64,000 bases of DNA. Origin: an uncultured Bradyrhizobium sp. (GTDB lineage: Bacteria; Pseudomonadota; Alphaproteobacteria; Rhizobiales; Xanthobacteraceae). A program made the position numbers and the translations under genes. This document shows, one piece after another, positions 9,183 through 20,832 of the stretch. Numbering within the stretch: position 1 is the first letter of the stretch; every line of letters begins with the position of its first letter. Under the pieces are notes generated by a model that was not told where the DNA came from, did no database searches, and saw only the letters and a list, made by a program, of their open reading frames with translations. The stretch is taken from contig NZ_CANSMR010000033.1 in assembly GCF_947648125.1 (NCBI RefSeq), positions 19,368-83,367 of the forward strand, given 5' to 3'.

Positions 9183-9857
9183 CTATTTCTCCTCCGCCAT
9201 CAGATAGCCGACGCCACGAATGGTATGGATGATGACCTTGGCACGGTGCTCGGTGAGCAGTTTGCGCAGGCGCGACACGTAGACCTCGACAGCATTCGAG
9301 GCGACCTCGCCCGACAATCCGAAGATGTGGTCCTCGACGTTCTTCTTCGGCACCACCCGCCCCTGCCGCCGCAGCAGGATCTCCAGCACCGAGGTCTCGC
9401 GCGCCGAGAAAACCTGCGGCGTGCCGTCGACGAACACCTGCTTGCTCTCGGTGTCGTAGACGAGATTGGCGAGCTTCAGCGAGGAGCCGAGCAACTGACC
9501 GGGCCGGCGCAGGATGGCCTCGAGACGTGCCACCAGCTCTTCCAGCGCAAACGGCTTCGCCAGATAATCGTCCGCACCGCTGCGCAGGCCGTTGACCCGA
9601 TCCTGAAGGCCGTTGCGCGCGGTCAGCACCAGGACCGGCAGCGGGTCGTTCCTGCGGCGAAGCTCCGCCAGCACCGACAGGCCATCGCCGTCGGGCAGAC
9701 CGAGATCGAGGATCATGGCAGCATAGCTGACGCTACGCAGCGCATCGCGCGCCTCGGCAACGCTGTTGACGATGTCGGACTCATACCCGGCCGCCATCAG
9801 CCCGCTGGCGAGCAGTCTCGAGAGCTCGACGTTATCCTCGACGATCAGAAGGCGCAT
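9183..9857 (-). CDS. OmpR-family response regulator, TctD/QseB-like
   Basis: DNA-binding response regulator of 224 residues. The receiver domain begins MRLLIVEDN, with phospho-acceptor Asp51 in MILDLGLPDGDGL and the conserved lysine in YLAKPF. The C-terminal winged helix includes NAVEVYVSRLRKLL and HTIRGVGYLM. The ATG at 9857 is chosen because the receiver fold starts there; an in-frame extension to 9959 is not needed. It is first in the regulator-kinase operon and is divergent from the efflux genes. Confidence 0.93.
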   Translation of the reverse strand: MRLLIVEDNVELSRLLASGLMAAGYESDIVNSVAEARDALRSVSYAAMILDLGLPDGDGLSVLAELRRRNDPLPVLVLTARNGLQDRVNGLRSGADDYLAKPFALEELVARLEAILRRPGQLLGSSLKLANLVYDTESKQVFVDGTPQVFSARETSVLEILLRRQGRVVPKKNVEDHIFGLSGEVASNAVEVYVSRLRKLLTEHRAKVIIHTIRGVGYLMAEEK

Positions 9858-10253
9858 CGCAGCAGTCCTGTCTTCATTCGAACCGTCTTCAGTTTGCACA
9901 CCCTGTCGCAATAGGCCAGCAACGCCACAAACCGCGCATTCAGATCGTGCGTTGGGCAAGCCCGCTGCGCAAACGACACGGATTTAAGCACAACGCTTGG
10001 ATTACCGTTAAAAGCGCTATATTTTGGCTATGCGTAGCCGCTCCGATTCTCACGCAAAAAATAGGTAAACGCGCACCCGCCGCGATCAAGACCCGGGGTC
10101 CGACGGGCCGTTGAAAAGGGCAAATGTAAGGCTGGCGTCAGCTAGCCCTGATAACAGTCTACGCGTTCCTGCCGAGAGTTCGACGACGGCCCACCATGCG
10201 GCAAGACCTCGACTCTCGCGCGAGGATTTCATCCAATATTGGCCAGGCGGGCG
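9858..10253. promoter_or_regulatory. divergent control region between two-component and RND efflux operons
   Basis: 396 bases without a gene, locally AT-richer (10000-10075) than its surroundings. A short inverted repeat, GGCTA-TGCG-TAGCC, lies at 10026-10039. A second imperfect dyad, GGCTGGC-GT-CAGCTAGCC, lies near 10131-10148. These are candidate sites for the response regulator. Promoter boxes could not be assigned with confidence. Confidence 0.45.
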
Positions 10254-11453
10254 ATGTCATTCCGAATGAAATATATGAGCTTTGCGGCGCTGCCGGTGCT
10301 GGCCGCGCTGGCCGCCGGCGCATGGTTCGTGACGCGCACCGACGGCGTCGTGAGCGCCAGGGCTGCGCAGGAGACGGCACCGCAGGATGTCAACGTCGAG
10401 CAGCAATACGTCGCACTGAGCGACAAGCAGGCCGCCTCCCTGAAGATCATGGCCGCGGAGCAGCATTCGTTCCGGACCCTGAAGAACGCGGTCGGCTCGA
10501 TCGACTTCAACCAGAACATGCTGGTGCAGGCATTTACCCCAAATCCCGGCAGGATCGTCGACACGCCGCTCAACGTCGGTGACGAGGTTGCCAAGGGCGA
10601 TACGCTGTTCACGATCGACAGCCCCGATCTGCTGCAGGCCGAGTCGTCGCTGCTCGCCGCGGCCGGCGTGCTCGAACTGCAGACCAGGACGCTGGCGCGG
10701 GTCAGGCAACTGCTCAAGACCGGCGGCGGCGCGCAAAAGGACGTCGACCAGGCAACGTCGGATCAGCAGACCGCCGAGGGCAACTACAAGGCCGGGCGCA
10801 ACGCAGTGCGCATCTTCGGCAAGACCGACGCCGAGATCGACCGCATCGTCGCCGACCGCAAGGTCGATTCCATTCTGGTGGTCCCGAGCCCGATCTCGGG
10901 CCGGATCATTGCGCGCAATGCCGCACCGGGTCTCTTTGTGCAGCCCGGCAATGCACCGGCGCCCTATTCGCTGGCCGACATCTCCACGATGTGGATGGTC
11001 GCCAATGTGATCGAGACCGATGCGCCTTCCTACCGGATCGGACAATCGGTCGAGGTACGGGTGCCCGCTTATCCGAACGAGGTGTTTCGCGGCCGCGTAA
11101 CGACGCTTGGCCTCAACATCGATCCGAACTCGCACCGTCAGCTGGTGCGTTCGGTGATCGACGATCCCCAGCACAAGCTGCGCGCCGGCATGCTGGCGAG
11201 CTTCACCATCGAAACCGAGCCGCCGAAACAATCGGTCAGCGTTCCGCTGGACGCCATCGTGCGCGAGGGCGACGGCACGATGACGGTGTGGGTCACGACC
11301 GACGGCCGCAAGTTCGACCGCCGCACGGTGACAATCGGAATGGAGCAGGACGGCTGGCGGCAGATCCTCAACGGCCTCGCAGCCGGCGAGAAGGTCGCCT
11401 CCACCGGCGCGATCTTCCTCAGCAACAAGTTCGCCAACGCGGCCACCGGCTAG
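10254..11453 (+). CDS. RND efflux periplasmic adaptor (membrane fusion protein)
   Basis: HlyD/CusB-type adaptor of 399 residues that links the inner membrane pump to the outer membrane channel. It has an N-terminal membrane anchor or signal (about 1-24), a lipoyl-like half (PGRIVDTPLNVGDEVAKGDTLFTID), an alpha-helical hairpin (residues about 120-190), the second lipoyl half (SPISGRIIARNAAPGLFVQPGN), then beta-barrel and membrane-proximal domains. No His- or Met-rich metal site is seen. The ATG at 10254 has AGGCGG upstream; a later ATG (10266) also fits. It is the first gene of the efflux operon. Confidence 0.9.
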   Translation: MSFRMKYMSFAALPVLAALAAGAWFVTRTDGVVSARAAQETAPQDVNVEQQYVALSDKQAASLKIMAAEQHSFRTLKNAVGSIDFNQNMLVQAFTPNPGRIVDTPLNVGDEVAKGDTLFTIDSPDLLQAESSLLAAAGVLELQTRTLARVRQLLKTGGGAQKDVDQATSDQQTAEGNYKAGRNAVRIFGKTDAEIDRIVADRKVDSILVVPSPISGRIIARNAAPGLFVQPGNAPAPYSLADISTMWMVANVIETDAPSYRIGQSVEVRVPAYPNEVFRGRVTTLGLNIDPNSHRQLVRSVIDDPQHKLRAGMLASFTIETEPPKQSVSVPLDAIVREGDGTMTVWVTTDGRKFDRRTVTIGMEQDGWRQILNGLAAGEKVASTGAIFLSNKFANAATG

Positions 11454-11498
11454 CCCGTGCCAACCGCGCCTTCGTCCGCTCAAGAGTAGTGCAGCGCC

Positions 11499-14400
11499 TT
11501 GATCAAGAGCCTCCTTCAATTCGGTCTGACCCGAAGCGCAGTCATCGTGCTCGGCCTCGCCGTGTTCTGCGCCGCCGGATTCGCCGCGTTCACCAAGCTG
11601 AACATCGAGGCCTATCCGAACCCGGCGCCCGTCATCCTCGAGATCACGGCACAAGCCGCCGGCCTCTCCGCCGAGGAGATGGAGAAGTACTACACGATCC
11701 CGATGGAGGTCGGGCTGTACTCGACGCCGGGCGTGGTCAACATCCGTTCGACCTCGTTCTACGGCCTGTCGTTCGTGCGGGTCACCTTCAAATACGGCGT
11801 CGACTATTATTTCGCGCTGTCGCAGGCCACCAACAACCTGACGCAGAACGTCCAGCTTCCCGGCAATCAGATCCCGCAAATCCAGCAGTCCAGCCTGGTC
11901 GGCGAGATCTACCGTTACCAGCTCGTCGGTCCGCCCAATTTCGGCCTGACCAATCTCAGGACATTGCAGGATTACGTCGTCGCTCGCCGGCTGATGACGA
12001 TACCGGGCGTCGTGCAGATCAACTCCTGGGGCGGCACCACCAAGCAGTTCAACGTCGACGCCGATCTTGCAAAGCTCGAGGCCTACAACATCACCGTGCC
12101 GCAGCTGATCAGCGCGCTCGGCAACTCCAACGTCAATGTCGGCGGCCGCGAGATCGCGATCGGCCAGCAATCCGTCAATATCCGCGGCATCGGTCTGATC
12201 AACTCCGGCGGCGAATATGACGTCACCAAAGGCTACAAGGTTCAAGACATCGAGAATGTCGTCCTGACCCAGTCGAACGGGCTGCCGATCCAGATCAAGG
12301 ACGTCGCGAAGGTTTCGGTCGGCTATGTGCCGCGGCTCGGCATCGCCGGAAAGGACAAGAGCGACGACGTCGCCGCGGCGATCGTCGTGATGGGACGCAC
12401 CCAGCACACCAACGACATCGTGCCGAAGGTCGAGGAGGAAGTCGCCAAGATCAACAGCGACGGTACTCTGCCGCCCGGCGTCAAGGTGGTCCCCTACTAC
12501 GACCGCACCTCGCTGGTCAGCGTTACGACCCACACCGTGCTGCACAACCTGATGTTCGGCTGCCTGCTGGTGTTCGTGATCCAGTGGGTTTTCCTGGGCG
12601 ATCTGCGCAGCGCGCTGATCGTCAGCGCCAACATCCCGTTCGCGCTGTTTTTCGCGATCATCATCCTGGTGCTGCAGGGCGAGGACGCCAATCTGCTGTC
12701 GCTCGGCGCCGTCGACTTCGGAATCATCGTCGATTCCGCCGTCATCATGATGGAGAACATCTTCCGCAATTTCCAGTCCAGCCCCGAGAACCGGCTGCGG
12801 GTGCTGCAACAACTCGCCGAGGGCTACTGGGGAGACGATCCCACGGCGCGAAATGGCCAGCCCGCGCCGGGCTGGACCGAGCGGCTGCGCATGATCTTCG
12901 TCAGCGCATTGCAGGTCGACAAGGCGGTGTTCTTCACCGCGGCCATCACCGTCACCGCGTTCGTGCCGCTGTTCACCATGCAGGGCGTCGAAGGCCAGAT
13001 CTTCGGACCGATGGCGCGAACCTACGGCTACGCGCTCGCCGGTGCGCTGCTGGCGACATTCACGGTGACGCCGGTGCTGGCATCGCTGCTGCTGCCGAAG
13101 CATATCGAGGAAACCGAAACCATCATCGTGCGCTCGCTGCGCAAGGCCTACACACCCGTGCTGCGCTGGTCGCTGACGCATCTGAGGGTCGCGGTCGCAG
13201 CCGGCATCATCTTCCTCGGACTGAGCGGCCTTGCTGCGAGCCGGCTCGGCAGCGAATTCCTGCCCGCGCTCGAGGAAGGCAATTTCTGGATCCGCGCCTC
13301 GATGCCGCCGACCATGTCGCTCGACGCGGGCACCGAGCCGACCCGCAAGATGCGCGAGATCCTGTTGCGTCACCCTGAAATCATCACGGTGGTGTCGCAG
13401 CACGGCCGTCCCGACAATGGCAGCGACGCCTCTCCATTCTCGAACGTCGAGCTGTTCGCACCGATCAAGCCGTTCGACCAGTGGCCGCCCGGCCTGACCA
13501 AGGAGAAGCTCACCGAGGAATTGCAGAAGGAGTTCGACGAGGAACTGCCCGGCGTCACCTTCAACTTCTCGCAATACATCCAGGACAACGTCGAGGAGGC
13601 GCTGTCGGGCGTCAAGGGCGCGAACTCGGTCAAGATCATCGGTCCAAACCTCGCCGTGCTCGAACAGCTCGCGACCAAGGTCGCGCAGGAGATGGCCAAG
13701 ATCCGCGGCGTCGCCGATCTCGGCATCTTCCACCTGGTCGGGCAGCCCAACCTCAATATCAAGGTGAACCGCGAGAAGACTGCGCGCTACGGTCTCAATA
13801 CCGGCGACGTGACGACCGTCGTCCAGGCCGCGCTCGGCGGCACCAGCGCGACGACGGTGCTGGAGGGTGACCGGCAGTTCGGCGTGGTGGTGCGGCTCGA
13901 TCCGAAGTTCCGCCAGAGTATCGACAAGGTGCGCGAGATCAAGGTGGCCTACCAGACGCCGTCCGGCACCAACGCCTACATCCCCTTGAGCGAGCTTGCC
14001 GACATCTCGCTCGATACCGGCGCGTCGTTCATCTACCGCGAGCGCAGCCAGCGCTATATCCCGATCAAGTTCAGCGTGCGCGGCCGCGATCTCGGCAGCA
14101 CGGTGGCGGAGGCGCAGACGCGCGTCGCCGAGGCCGTGCAGCTTCCGACCGGTTACCGGATGATCTGGTCCGGCGAATTCGACAATCTCGAAGCCGCCAA
14201 GGCGCGCCTGATGATCGTGGTGCCGGTGACGCTGCTGCTGATCTTCGTGCTGCTCTACAGCCTGTTCAATTCGCTGCGCGACAGCCTGCTGGCGCTCGCC
14301 GGCATACCATTCGCCATCGGCGGCGGGTTGATCGCGCTGTATCTCTCCGCTCTCGACTTCAGCATTTCGGCGGCGATCGGCTTCATTTCGCTGTTCGGCG

Positions 14401-14744
14401 TGGCCGTCATGGACGGCATTCTCAACATCACCTATTTCCGCGAGCTGCGAGCCACAGGAATGAGCGTCAGCGAGGCGGTCTTCCAGGGGTCGGAACAGCG
14501 CATGCGTCCGATGTTGATGACTGCCCTCTCCGCCGGCGTAGGCCTGTTCCCGGCGGCGCTCTCCCATGGTATCGGTAGCCAGGTGCAGCGGCCGCTTGCC
14601 ACCGTCGTCGTCGGCGGCATGTTCATAGGGCCGTTGCTGCTGCTCGTGGTGGCACCCGCTTTGCGCAAGATATTCCTGTCGCGGGCGAGCGAAGTGCCCA
14701 GCGAAGACAGCGCGGCCGCAGCGCCGCCCGAAGCGGCGCGTTAA
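11499..14744 (+). CDS. RND efflux pump, heavy-metal (CzcA/CusA) type
   Basis: Inner membrane proton-driven pump of 1081 residues, full length for the RND family. The TM4 charge-relay motif reads DFGIIVDSAVIMMEN, placing Asp406, Asp412 and Glu419 where CzcA has its D-D-E triad. That is the signature of divalent-cation (Zn/Co/Cd-type) pumps rather than drug pumps. The start is TTG at 11499 with a weak ribosome-binding site; no better in-frame start precedes the first transmembrane helix. It follows the adaptor by 45 bases and precedes the outer membrane factor by 12. Metal specificity is inferred from the motif only. Confidence 0.92.
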   Translation: MIKSLLQFGLTRSAVIVLGLAVFCAAGFAAFTKLNIEAYPNPAPVILEITAQAAGLSAEEMEKYYTIPMEVGLYSTPGVVNIRSTSFYGLSFVRVTFKYGVDYYFALSQATNNLTQNVQLPGNQIPQIQQSSLVGEIYRYQLVGPPNFGLTNLRTLQDYVVARRLMTIPGVVQINSWGGTTKQFNVDADLAKLEAYNITVPQLISALGNSNVNVGGREIAIGQQSVNIRGIGLINSGGEYDVTKGYKVQDIENVVLTQSNGLPIQIKDVAKVSVGYVPRLGIAGKDKSDDVAAAIVVMGRTQHTNDIVPKVEEEVAKINSDGTLPPGVKVVPYYDRTSLVSVTTHTVLHNLMFGCLLVFVIQWVFLGDLRSALIVSANIPFALFFAIIILVLQGEDANLLSLGAVDFGIIVDSAVIMMENIFRNFQSSPENRLRVLQQLAEGYWGDDPTARNGQPAPGWTERLRMIFVSALQVDKAVFFTAAITVTAFVPLFTMQGVEGQIFGPMARTYGYALAGALLATFTVTPVLASLLLPKHIEETETIIVRSLRKAYTPVLRWSLTHLRVAVAAGIIFLGLSGLAASRLGSEFLPALEEGNFWIRASMPPTMSLDAGTEPTRKMREILLRHPEIITVVSQHGRPDNGSDASPFSNVELFAPIKPFDQWPPGLTKEKLTEELQKEFDEELPGVTFNFSQYIQDNVEEALSGVKGANSVKIIGPNLAVLEQLATKVAQEMAKIRGVADLGIFHLVGQPNLNIKVNREKTARYGLNTGDVTTVVQAALGGTSATTVLEGDRQFGVVVRLDPKFRQSIDKVREIKVAYQTPSGTNAYIPLSELADISLDTGASFIYRERSQRYIPIKFSVRGRDLGSTVAEAQTRVAEAVQLPTGYRMIWSGEFDNLEAAKARLMIVVPVTLLLIFVLLYSLFNSLRDSLLALAGIPFAIGGGLIALYLSALDFSISAAIGFISLFGVAVMDGILNITYFRELRATGMSVSEAVFQGSEQRMRPMLMTALSAGVGLFPAALSHGIGSQVQRPLATVVVGGMFIGPLLLLVVAPALRKIFLSRASEVPSEDSAAAAPPEAAR

Positions 14745-14756
14745 GGGGGGCGGCCG

Positions 14757-16352
14757 ATGTCCGAGACCGTCGCAAGAATTGTTGCCGCACTCGCAGTGTG
14801 CGGAAGGCGCGCCCTGCGTCCGACGCTTGGCGCCGGGACCGCCGGGCTGTTGCTGGCAAGCTGCGCCGTTGGCCCGAACTTCGTTCCGCCAGCCGCTCCG
14901 GATGTCGATCGCTACACACCCGAGAAGCTAGCTTCCCCCAGCTCGAGTGCCGGGGGGCCCAGCGTGCCCAAGCAGCATTTCGTCAGCGGAGAGGACGTGT
15001 CGCTGCGGTGGTGGACGGCATTTCGGTCGAAGCCGCTCGACGAATTGATCAAGATGTCGGTCGAGCACAACCCGTCATTGCAGGCAGCCGAAGCATCGAT
15101 CAGGATTGCGCAATACAATGCGCTGGCCCAGCGCGGGCTGTTCTTCCCGCAGCTCGGCGCAAACTACACGCCGTCCCAGCAGCAGATATCCGGCGCATCG
15201 GGTTCGGGCCCGGGTGGCCAGTCCCCCTCGGTATTTTCGCTTCATACCGCGCAACTGAACGTCAGCTTCGTGCCGGACATCTGGGGCCAGAACATTCGCG
15301 CGGTCGAGAGCCTCGACGCGATCTCCGAGCAGCAACTGTTCCAGCTGGAAGCGGCCTACCTCACTCTGACGGCCAACGTCGTCACGGCGGCGATCCAGGA
15401 AGCATCGCTTCGCGGCCAGATTGCCGCGATCCAGCGCGTCGTGAAGATCGAACGCGGTATTCTTGAGATCGTGAAGAACCAGTTCAACGCGGGCGGCGCC
15501 GCCCAGGTCGACGTGCTGGCGCAGGAGGCCGCGCTGGCCCAGTCCGAGCAACTGCTGCCGCCGCTCGAAAAGCAGCTCGCGGTTCAGCGCGACCTGCTGA
15601 CGTCGCTGGCCGGGCAATTCTCTGCCGACGAAATCCTGCAGAAGTTCACGCTCGACCGCCTGGCGCTTCCCGCACACCTGCCGGTGAGCCTGCCGAGCAA
15701 GATGATCGCCCAGCGTCCGGATGTCAGGGCCGCGGAGGCGTTATTGCACTCGGCGAATGCCCAGGTCGGCGTGTCGATCGCGGCACGGCTGCCCAACATC
15801 ACGATCACCGGAAATGCGGGCGCCGCGGGCTTCAGCCTGGCCGAGCTGTTCACGCCGGGAACCAGCTTCTACGTCATCGCCGCGAGCGCGACCCAGCCGC
15901 TGTTCGATGGCCTGACGCTCTACCACAAGCAGAAGGCCGCGGAGGCCGCGGTGGACCAGGCGGATGCGCTCTATCGCCAGGCTGTCGTCACGGCGATGCA
16001 GAACGTCGCCGACGCCTTGCGAAGCCTGCAGGCCGACGCGCGCGCCTTGCAGGCTGCGGTCAAGGCGGAGCTCGCCGCCAAAGCCAGCCTCGACATCATT
16101 CAGAAGCAGCTTGCGCTCGGGCAGGTCAATCAGGTGGTCGTGCTCAATGCCCAGCAAGTCTATCTGACGGCGGCAGTGGTCCGCGTGCAGGCCCAGGCGA
16201 CGCGCCTCTCGGACAGCGCCGCGCTTTTCATGGCGCTTGGTGGCGGTTGGCCGACGAACTGCGCATCCGACGACTGGCGCAAATGTGCCCTGGAGGATTT
16301 GCCCGCCGCCGCCCCGCAGCAGGTCAGCGAAAACGGGCCTCCCGCCCGCTGA
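14757..16352 (+). CDS. RND outer membrane factor, NodT-family lipoprotein
   Basis: Outer membrane channel of 531 residues that completes the tripartite pump. A lipobox (LLASC at about residues 32-36) follows a long N-terminal segment, then the family opening AVGPNFVPPAAPDVDRY. Two coiled OEP repeats follow; a typical element is LPSKMIAQRPDVRAAEALLHSANAQVG. AAGGGGGG just before the ATG is the ribosome-binding site region. The C-terminal 40 residues after ALFMALGGGW are family-typical length with a proline-rich end. Confidence 0.92.
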   Translation: MSETVARIVAALAVCGRRALRPTLGAGTAGLLLASCAVGPNFVPPAAPDVDRYTPEKLASPSSSAGGPSVPKQHFVSGEDVSLRWWTAFRSKPLDELIKMSVEHNPSLQAAEASIRIAQYNALAQRGLFFPQLGANYTPSQQQISGASGSGPGGQSPSVFSLHTAQLNVSFVPDIWGQNIRAVESLDAISEQQLFQLEAAYLTLTANVVTAAIQEASLRGQIAAIQRVVKIERGILEIVKNQFNAGGAAQVDVLAQEAALAQSEQLLPPLEKQLAVQRDLLTSLAGQFSADEILQKFTLDRLALPAHLPVSLPSKMIAQRPDVRAAEALLHSANAQVGVSIAARLPNITITGNAGAAGFSLAELFTPGTSFYVIAASATQPLFDGLTLYHKQKAAEAAVDQADALYRQAVVTAMQNVADALRSLQADARALQAAVKAELAAKASLDIIQKQLALGQVNQVVVLNAQQVYLTAAVVRVQAQATRLSDSAALFMALGGGWPTNCASDDWRKCALEDLPAAAPQQVSENGPPAR

Positions 16353-16390
16353 CAAGCGCCATACGAGGCTACTAACTGGAGGAACCGACG

Positions 16391-16591
16391 ATGAAGAACA
16401 TGCTCACCTTGGTGGCAATTCTCCTTGCGATCTCTGCGGGATCCGCGGCCGCACAAAGCGCGGTCGGCGGTCCGAAAAAGCCAAGCAATGTCGGCGGCCC
16501 CACCGAGCAGAAGAACCCGGTGGTTCGCACGACGCAAGGGGGCGCATCAACGCCTCCAGCATCGCCGCCGAAGCAGTCGCCAAGAAAATAG
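16391..16591 (+). CDS. small secreted protein with VGGP repeats
   Basis: 66-residue protein with a cleavable signal peptide (MKNMLTLVAILLAISAGSAAA-Q). The mature part is Pro/Gly/Lys-rich, with the motif VGGPKKPSN repeated as NVGGPTEQKN. It has a strong ribosome-binding site (GGAGG nine bases before the ATG) and directly follows the outer membrane factor, so it may be the last gene of the efflux operon. Function unknown. Confidence 0.65.
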   Translation: MKNMLTLVAILLAISAGSAAAQSAVGGPKKPSNVGGPTEQKNPVVRTTQGGASTPPASPPKQSPRK

Positions 16592-16654
16592 CGGCACGCT
16601 CGCGCGATCGAATTGGCTTCCGGGATTCACGCTGATCGGCTCGATGAGACCCAT

Positions 16655-16987
16655 ATGAAAAATACAACGCTTCTGCTTCTCATCGCTGCGGCCGGTGCCG
16701 TCATCGTGTCGGAAGCCTGCGCGGCGCCTGTTCAGGTCACGCGGCTGTCGCCGCAACATCCCGCAAGCGTCGTTCGGGTCCGGCTCGCTTGTGACCAGTA
16801 CTGCCATTGCTGGCAGACGCGCTATCAGCAGCGAAGCTATCGGCGGAAGGTCGAAGATCAAGAGCGTCAGGATCCGAATTATTGCCCCGGCGGGGGGCAC
16901 TATAACGGCCATTACCGCACCGGACCGGCCACCGGGCTAGGCTTCGAAAGCCGTGTTCCCGTGCGGTCACACCCATTTCCATTTTGA
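16655..16987 (+). CDS. small secreted hypothetical protein, Tyr/His/Cys-rich
   Basis: 110-residue hypothetical protein. Residues 1-24 form a signal peptide (LLLLIAAAGAVIVSEACA-AP). The mature part carries three cysteines in a short stretch (CDQYCHC) and one later (YCPGGG), with many Tyr, Arg and His residues. The CDQYCHCW region could bind metal or form disulfides in the periplasm. Start chosen at the ATG giving the signal peptide; the frame extends upstream to 16613. I do not recognise the family. Confidence 0.5.
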   Translation: MKNTTLLLLIAAAGAVIVSEACAAPVQVTRLSPQHPASVVRVRLACDQYCHCWQTRYQQRSYRRKVEDQERQDPNYCPGGGHYNGHYRTGPATGLGFESRVPVRSHPFPF

Positions 16988-17056
16988 TCAGGGGTGTCGT
17001 GCAATGGCAGCCATTCGGTACCGTGTCGGACCAGTCCCTTGCGAAGGAAAGACGCC

Positions 17057-17362
17057 ATGAAATGCGGCGCTTTCGGTGTTGTGCCGTTGATGGCCGCCGC
17101 ATGCCTAGGCGTCCTGCCGAACGCGGCCCAAGCGTCCTCCACCAACCCGGACGATTGCACCGCCAGAGTTCTGCATTCCGAAGAGCTGCCTTACGCGCCG
17201 ATCGGATACTGGCTTGTACAGGTGACCCTGGAGGTCACCCCATCGAACGGACCACAATTCGTAAGAAGACTGCTGAGGGAGATCCCACGGGGGAAGTCGC
17301 CCCCGCGACGGGGCGAGAGCTACCGGCTGAGATGCAGCTCGGCAAACGAGTTCGCTTACTGA
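17057..17362 (+). CDS. small secreted hypothetical protein
   Basis: 101-residue hypothetical with a signal peptide (MKCGAFGVVPLMAAACLGVLP, cleavage near AQA-SS). Two cysteines in the mature part (DDCTARVL and RLRCSSANEF) could pair. AAGGAAAG lies about eight bases before the ATG. It is on the same strand as the two preceding small secreted proteins. No recognised domain. Confidence 0.5.
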   Translation: MKCGAFGVVPLMAAACLGVLPNAAQASSTNPDDCTARVLHSEELPYAPIGYWLVQVTLEVTPSNGPQFVRRLLREIPRGKSPPRRGESYRLRCSSANEFAY

Positions 17363-17486
17363 CCCTTTGCTCGGTCTCGAATAGTGGCCCAACTACCCGA
17401 GCTCCCTGCGAGCCCCCTCCCTGTAAGTCCGGTGTAAGCGCGTCGTTATAGCCTCCCGCTGTGGAGCTGAGATGCGGAGGGCGGGG

Positions 17487-17606
17487 ATGCGCAACTGGCT
17501 TGTCGGGTACGTTACGGCCTTCGGCTTTCCAATCCAGAGATGGGTGCCGCCAACCCTCGCGCTGCTCTTGGCCTGGGCCCTATTTGCACGGTGGCTGTCC
17601 CGGTGA
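17487..17606 (+). CDS. 39-residue single-pass membrane miniprotein (putative)
   Basis: Short frame MRNWLVGYVTAFGFPIQRW... ending LFARWLSR, with one hydrophobic helix (about residues 22-36) and a positively charged C terminus. A GGAGG lies seven bases before this ATG; an in-frame ATG at 17472 would add five residues. Translation is plausible from the ribosome-binding site and helix only; there is no other support. Confidence 0.35.
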   Translation: MRNWLVGYVTAFGFPIQRWVPPTLALLLAWALFARWLSR

Positions 17607-17663
17607 GCCGCTTCGTCCTGGCGACTGGCGCCCACCGGCCACGGTCGACGATCCCGGACCAAC

Positions 17664-17936
17664 CTACCAGATGACGGCCGCGCATATCAGCGCCAAAGGC
17701 ACCGCGGCGCCCCCGATGATGACCCACCTGCGCATGTCCGCAGGATCTCTGGAATAGGTGAATATCTGGAAGGCCACGAAAAGGCAGACCGCGGCGCCCA
17801 GAATGATGCGAAACAAATCCGATGGCGTGTCGTAGGCCGACCAGATGGTTTCGTTTTGCGGGCTTGCGACGCGAGCAGTTATGACCACCACAAGGGTCAG
17901 AAACAACGTCCGCAGGATAAGACCGAGGAAACGCAT
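17664..17936 (-). CDS. small membrane protein, three predicted helices
   Basis: 90-residue integral membrane protein. Hydrophobic segments are at about 3-23 (FLGLILRTLFLTLVVVITA), 42-60 and 69-88, with a charged loop FTYSRDPADMRRW between the last two. The ATG at 17936 puts the first helix at the N terminus. It is oriented against the preceding small secreted proteins. Function unknown. Confidence 0.6.
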   Translation of the reverse strand: MRFLGLILRTLFLTLVVVITARVASPQNETIWSAYDTPSDLFRIILGAAVCLFVAFQIFTYSRDPADMRRWVIIGGAAVPLALICAAVIW

Positions 17937-18023
17937 GTGGCGCCCTGATTCACGCTCGTGTGTAACACTAGCACGAATCGTGCCGAAAAGCATTCATTTG
18001 GCTGGCCCCTCGCCAGCTCCAGA

Positions 18024-18055
18024 CAAAAATCCCGGAGCTTTGCCCCGGGATTCCT
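18024..18055 (-). terminator. rho-independent terminator of the first TRAP binding protein gene
   Basis: Read on the minus strand: AATCCCGG stem, loop of about nine bases, CCGGGATT, then a T-run. It lies 24 bases past the stop of the TRAP binding protein gene. Confidence 0.8.
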
Positions 18056-18078
18056 GCTTGCTCCGAAGGTGAGCGGCG

Positions 18079-19167
<1,089 letters not shown>

Positions 19168-19329
19168 TTGAATCCCATCCCTGTATGATTGTGTTTGTCC
19201 GAGCGTCGACTGCTTGCGATCGTCGCGCTGCGTTTCTTTGCCGTCATGACCGGTGACCGATCACGCGCCGCCTTCATGCCGAGGCTTCGGACGCGAGCAT
19301 GGAACATCCCCTCGGCGAATGCCAGACGC

Positions 19330-19361
19330 AAAAAACCCGGCCTCCTTGCGGAGGCCGGGCT
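19330..19361 (-). terminator. rho-independent terminator of the second TRAP binding protein gene
   Basis: Strong hairpin with arms GCCCGGCCTCC / GGAGGCCGGG and a T-run on the minus strand, 53 bases past the stop of the downstream-lying binding protein gene. Confidence 0.88.
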
Positions 19362-19414
19362 ACTTAAGTCGAAGCCTTGCGCGCGTTCTCTTCTCGCGAA
19401 CGCTCGAAGCGCTG

Positions 19415-20708
<1,294 letters not shown>

Positions 20709-20832
20709 TGCGGGCTCAGGCTGCTGCGACGACGGCTTGCAGCGGCTCACGGACCTTGTTGCCGTCACGCGGTAAATCGCCGCGTGCGGGCCACCCGGCT
20801 GGCGTTCAACCACCGGGCTCCCGTGGCAATCA
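20709..20832 (-). pseudogene. decayed duplicate of the mrp 3' end
   Basis: About 124 bases that align by eye at roughly 75-80% identity with the last codons and stop of mrp (about 21261-21385). On the minus strand one frame still reads SPVVERQPGGPHAAIYR, matching NPVVESEPDGPHAAIYR of intact Mrp. A one-base deletion then shifts the frame before the former stop. It abuts the stop of the small HTH gene. It is a remnant only; the rest of the gene is absent. Confidence 0.75.

Noticed and set aside
10257-14567. Very long open frame on the minus strand (over 1400 codons) opposite the RND genes
   Set aside because: It is a high-GC antisense shadow: composition is dominated by His, Arg, Asp and Gln, with no domain, while the plus strand encodes complete adaptor and RND proteins.
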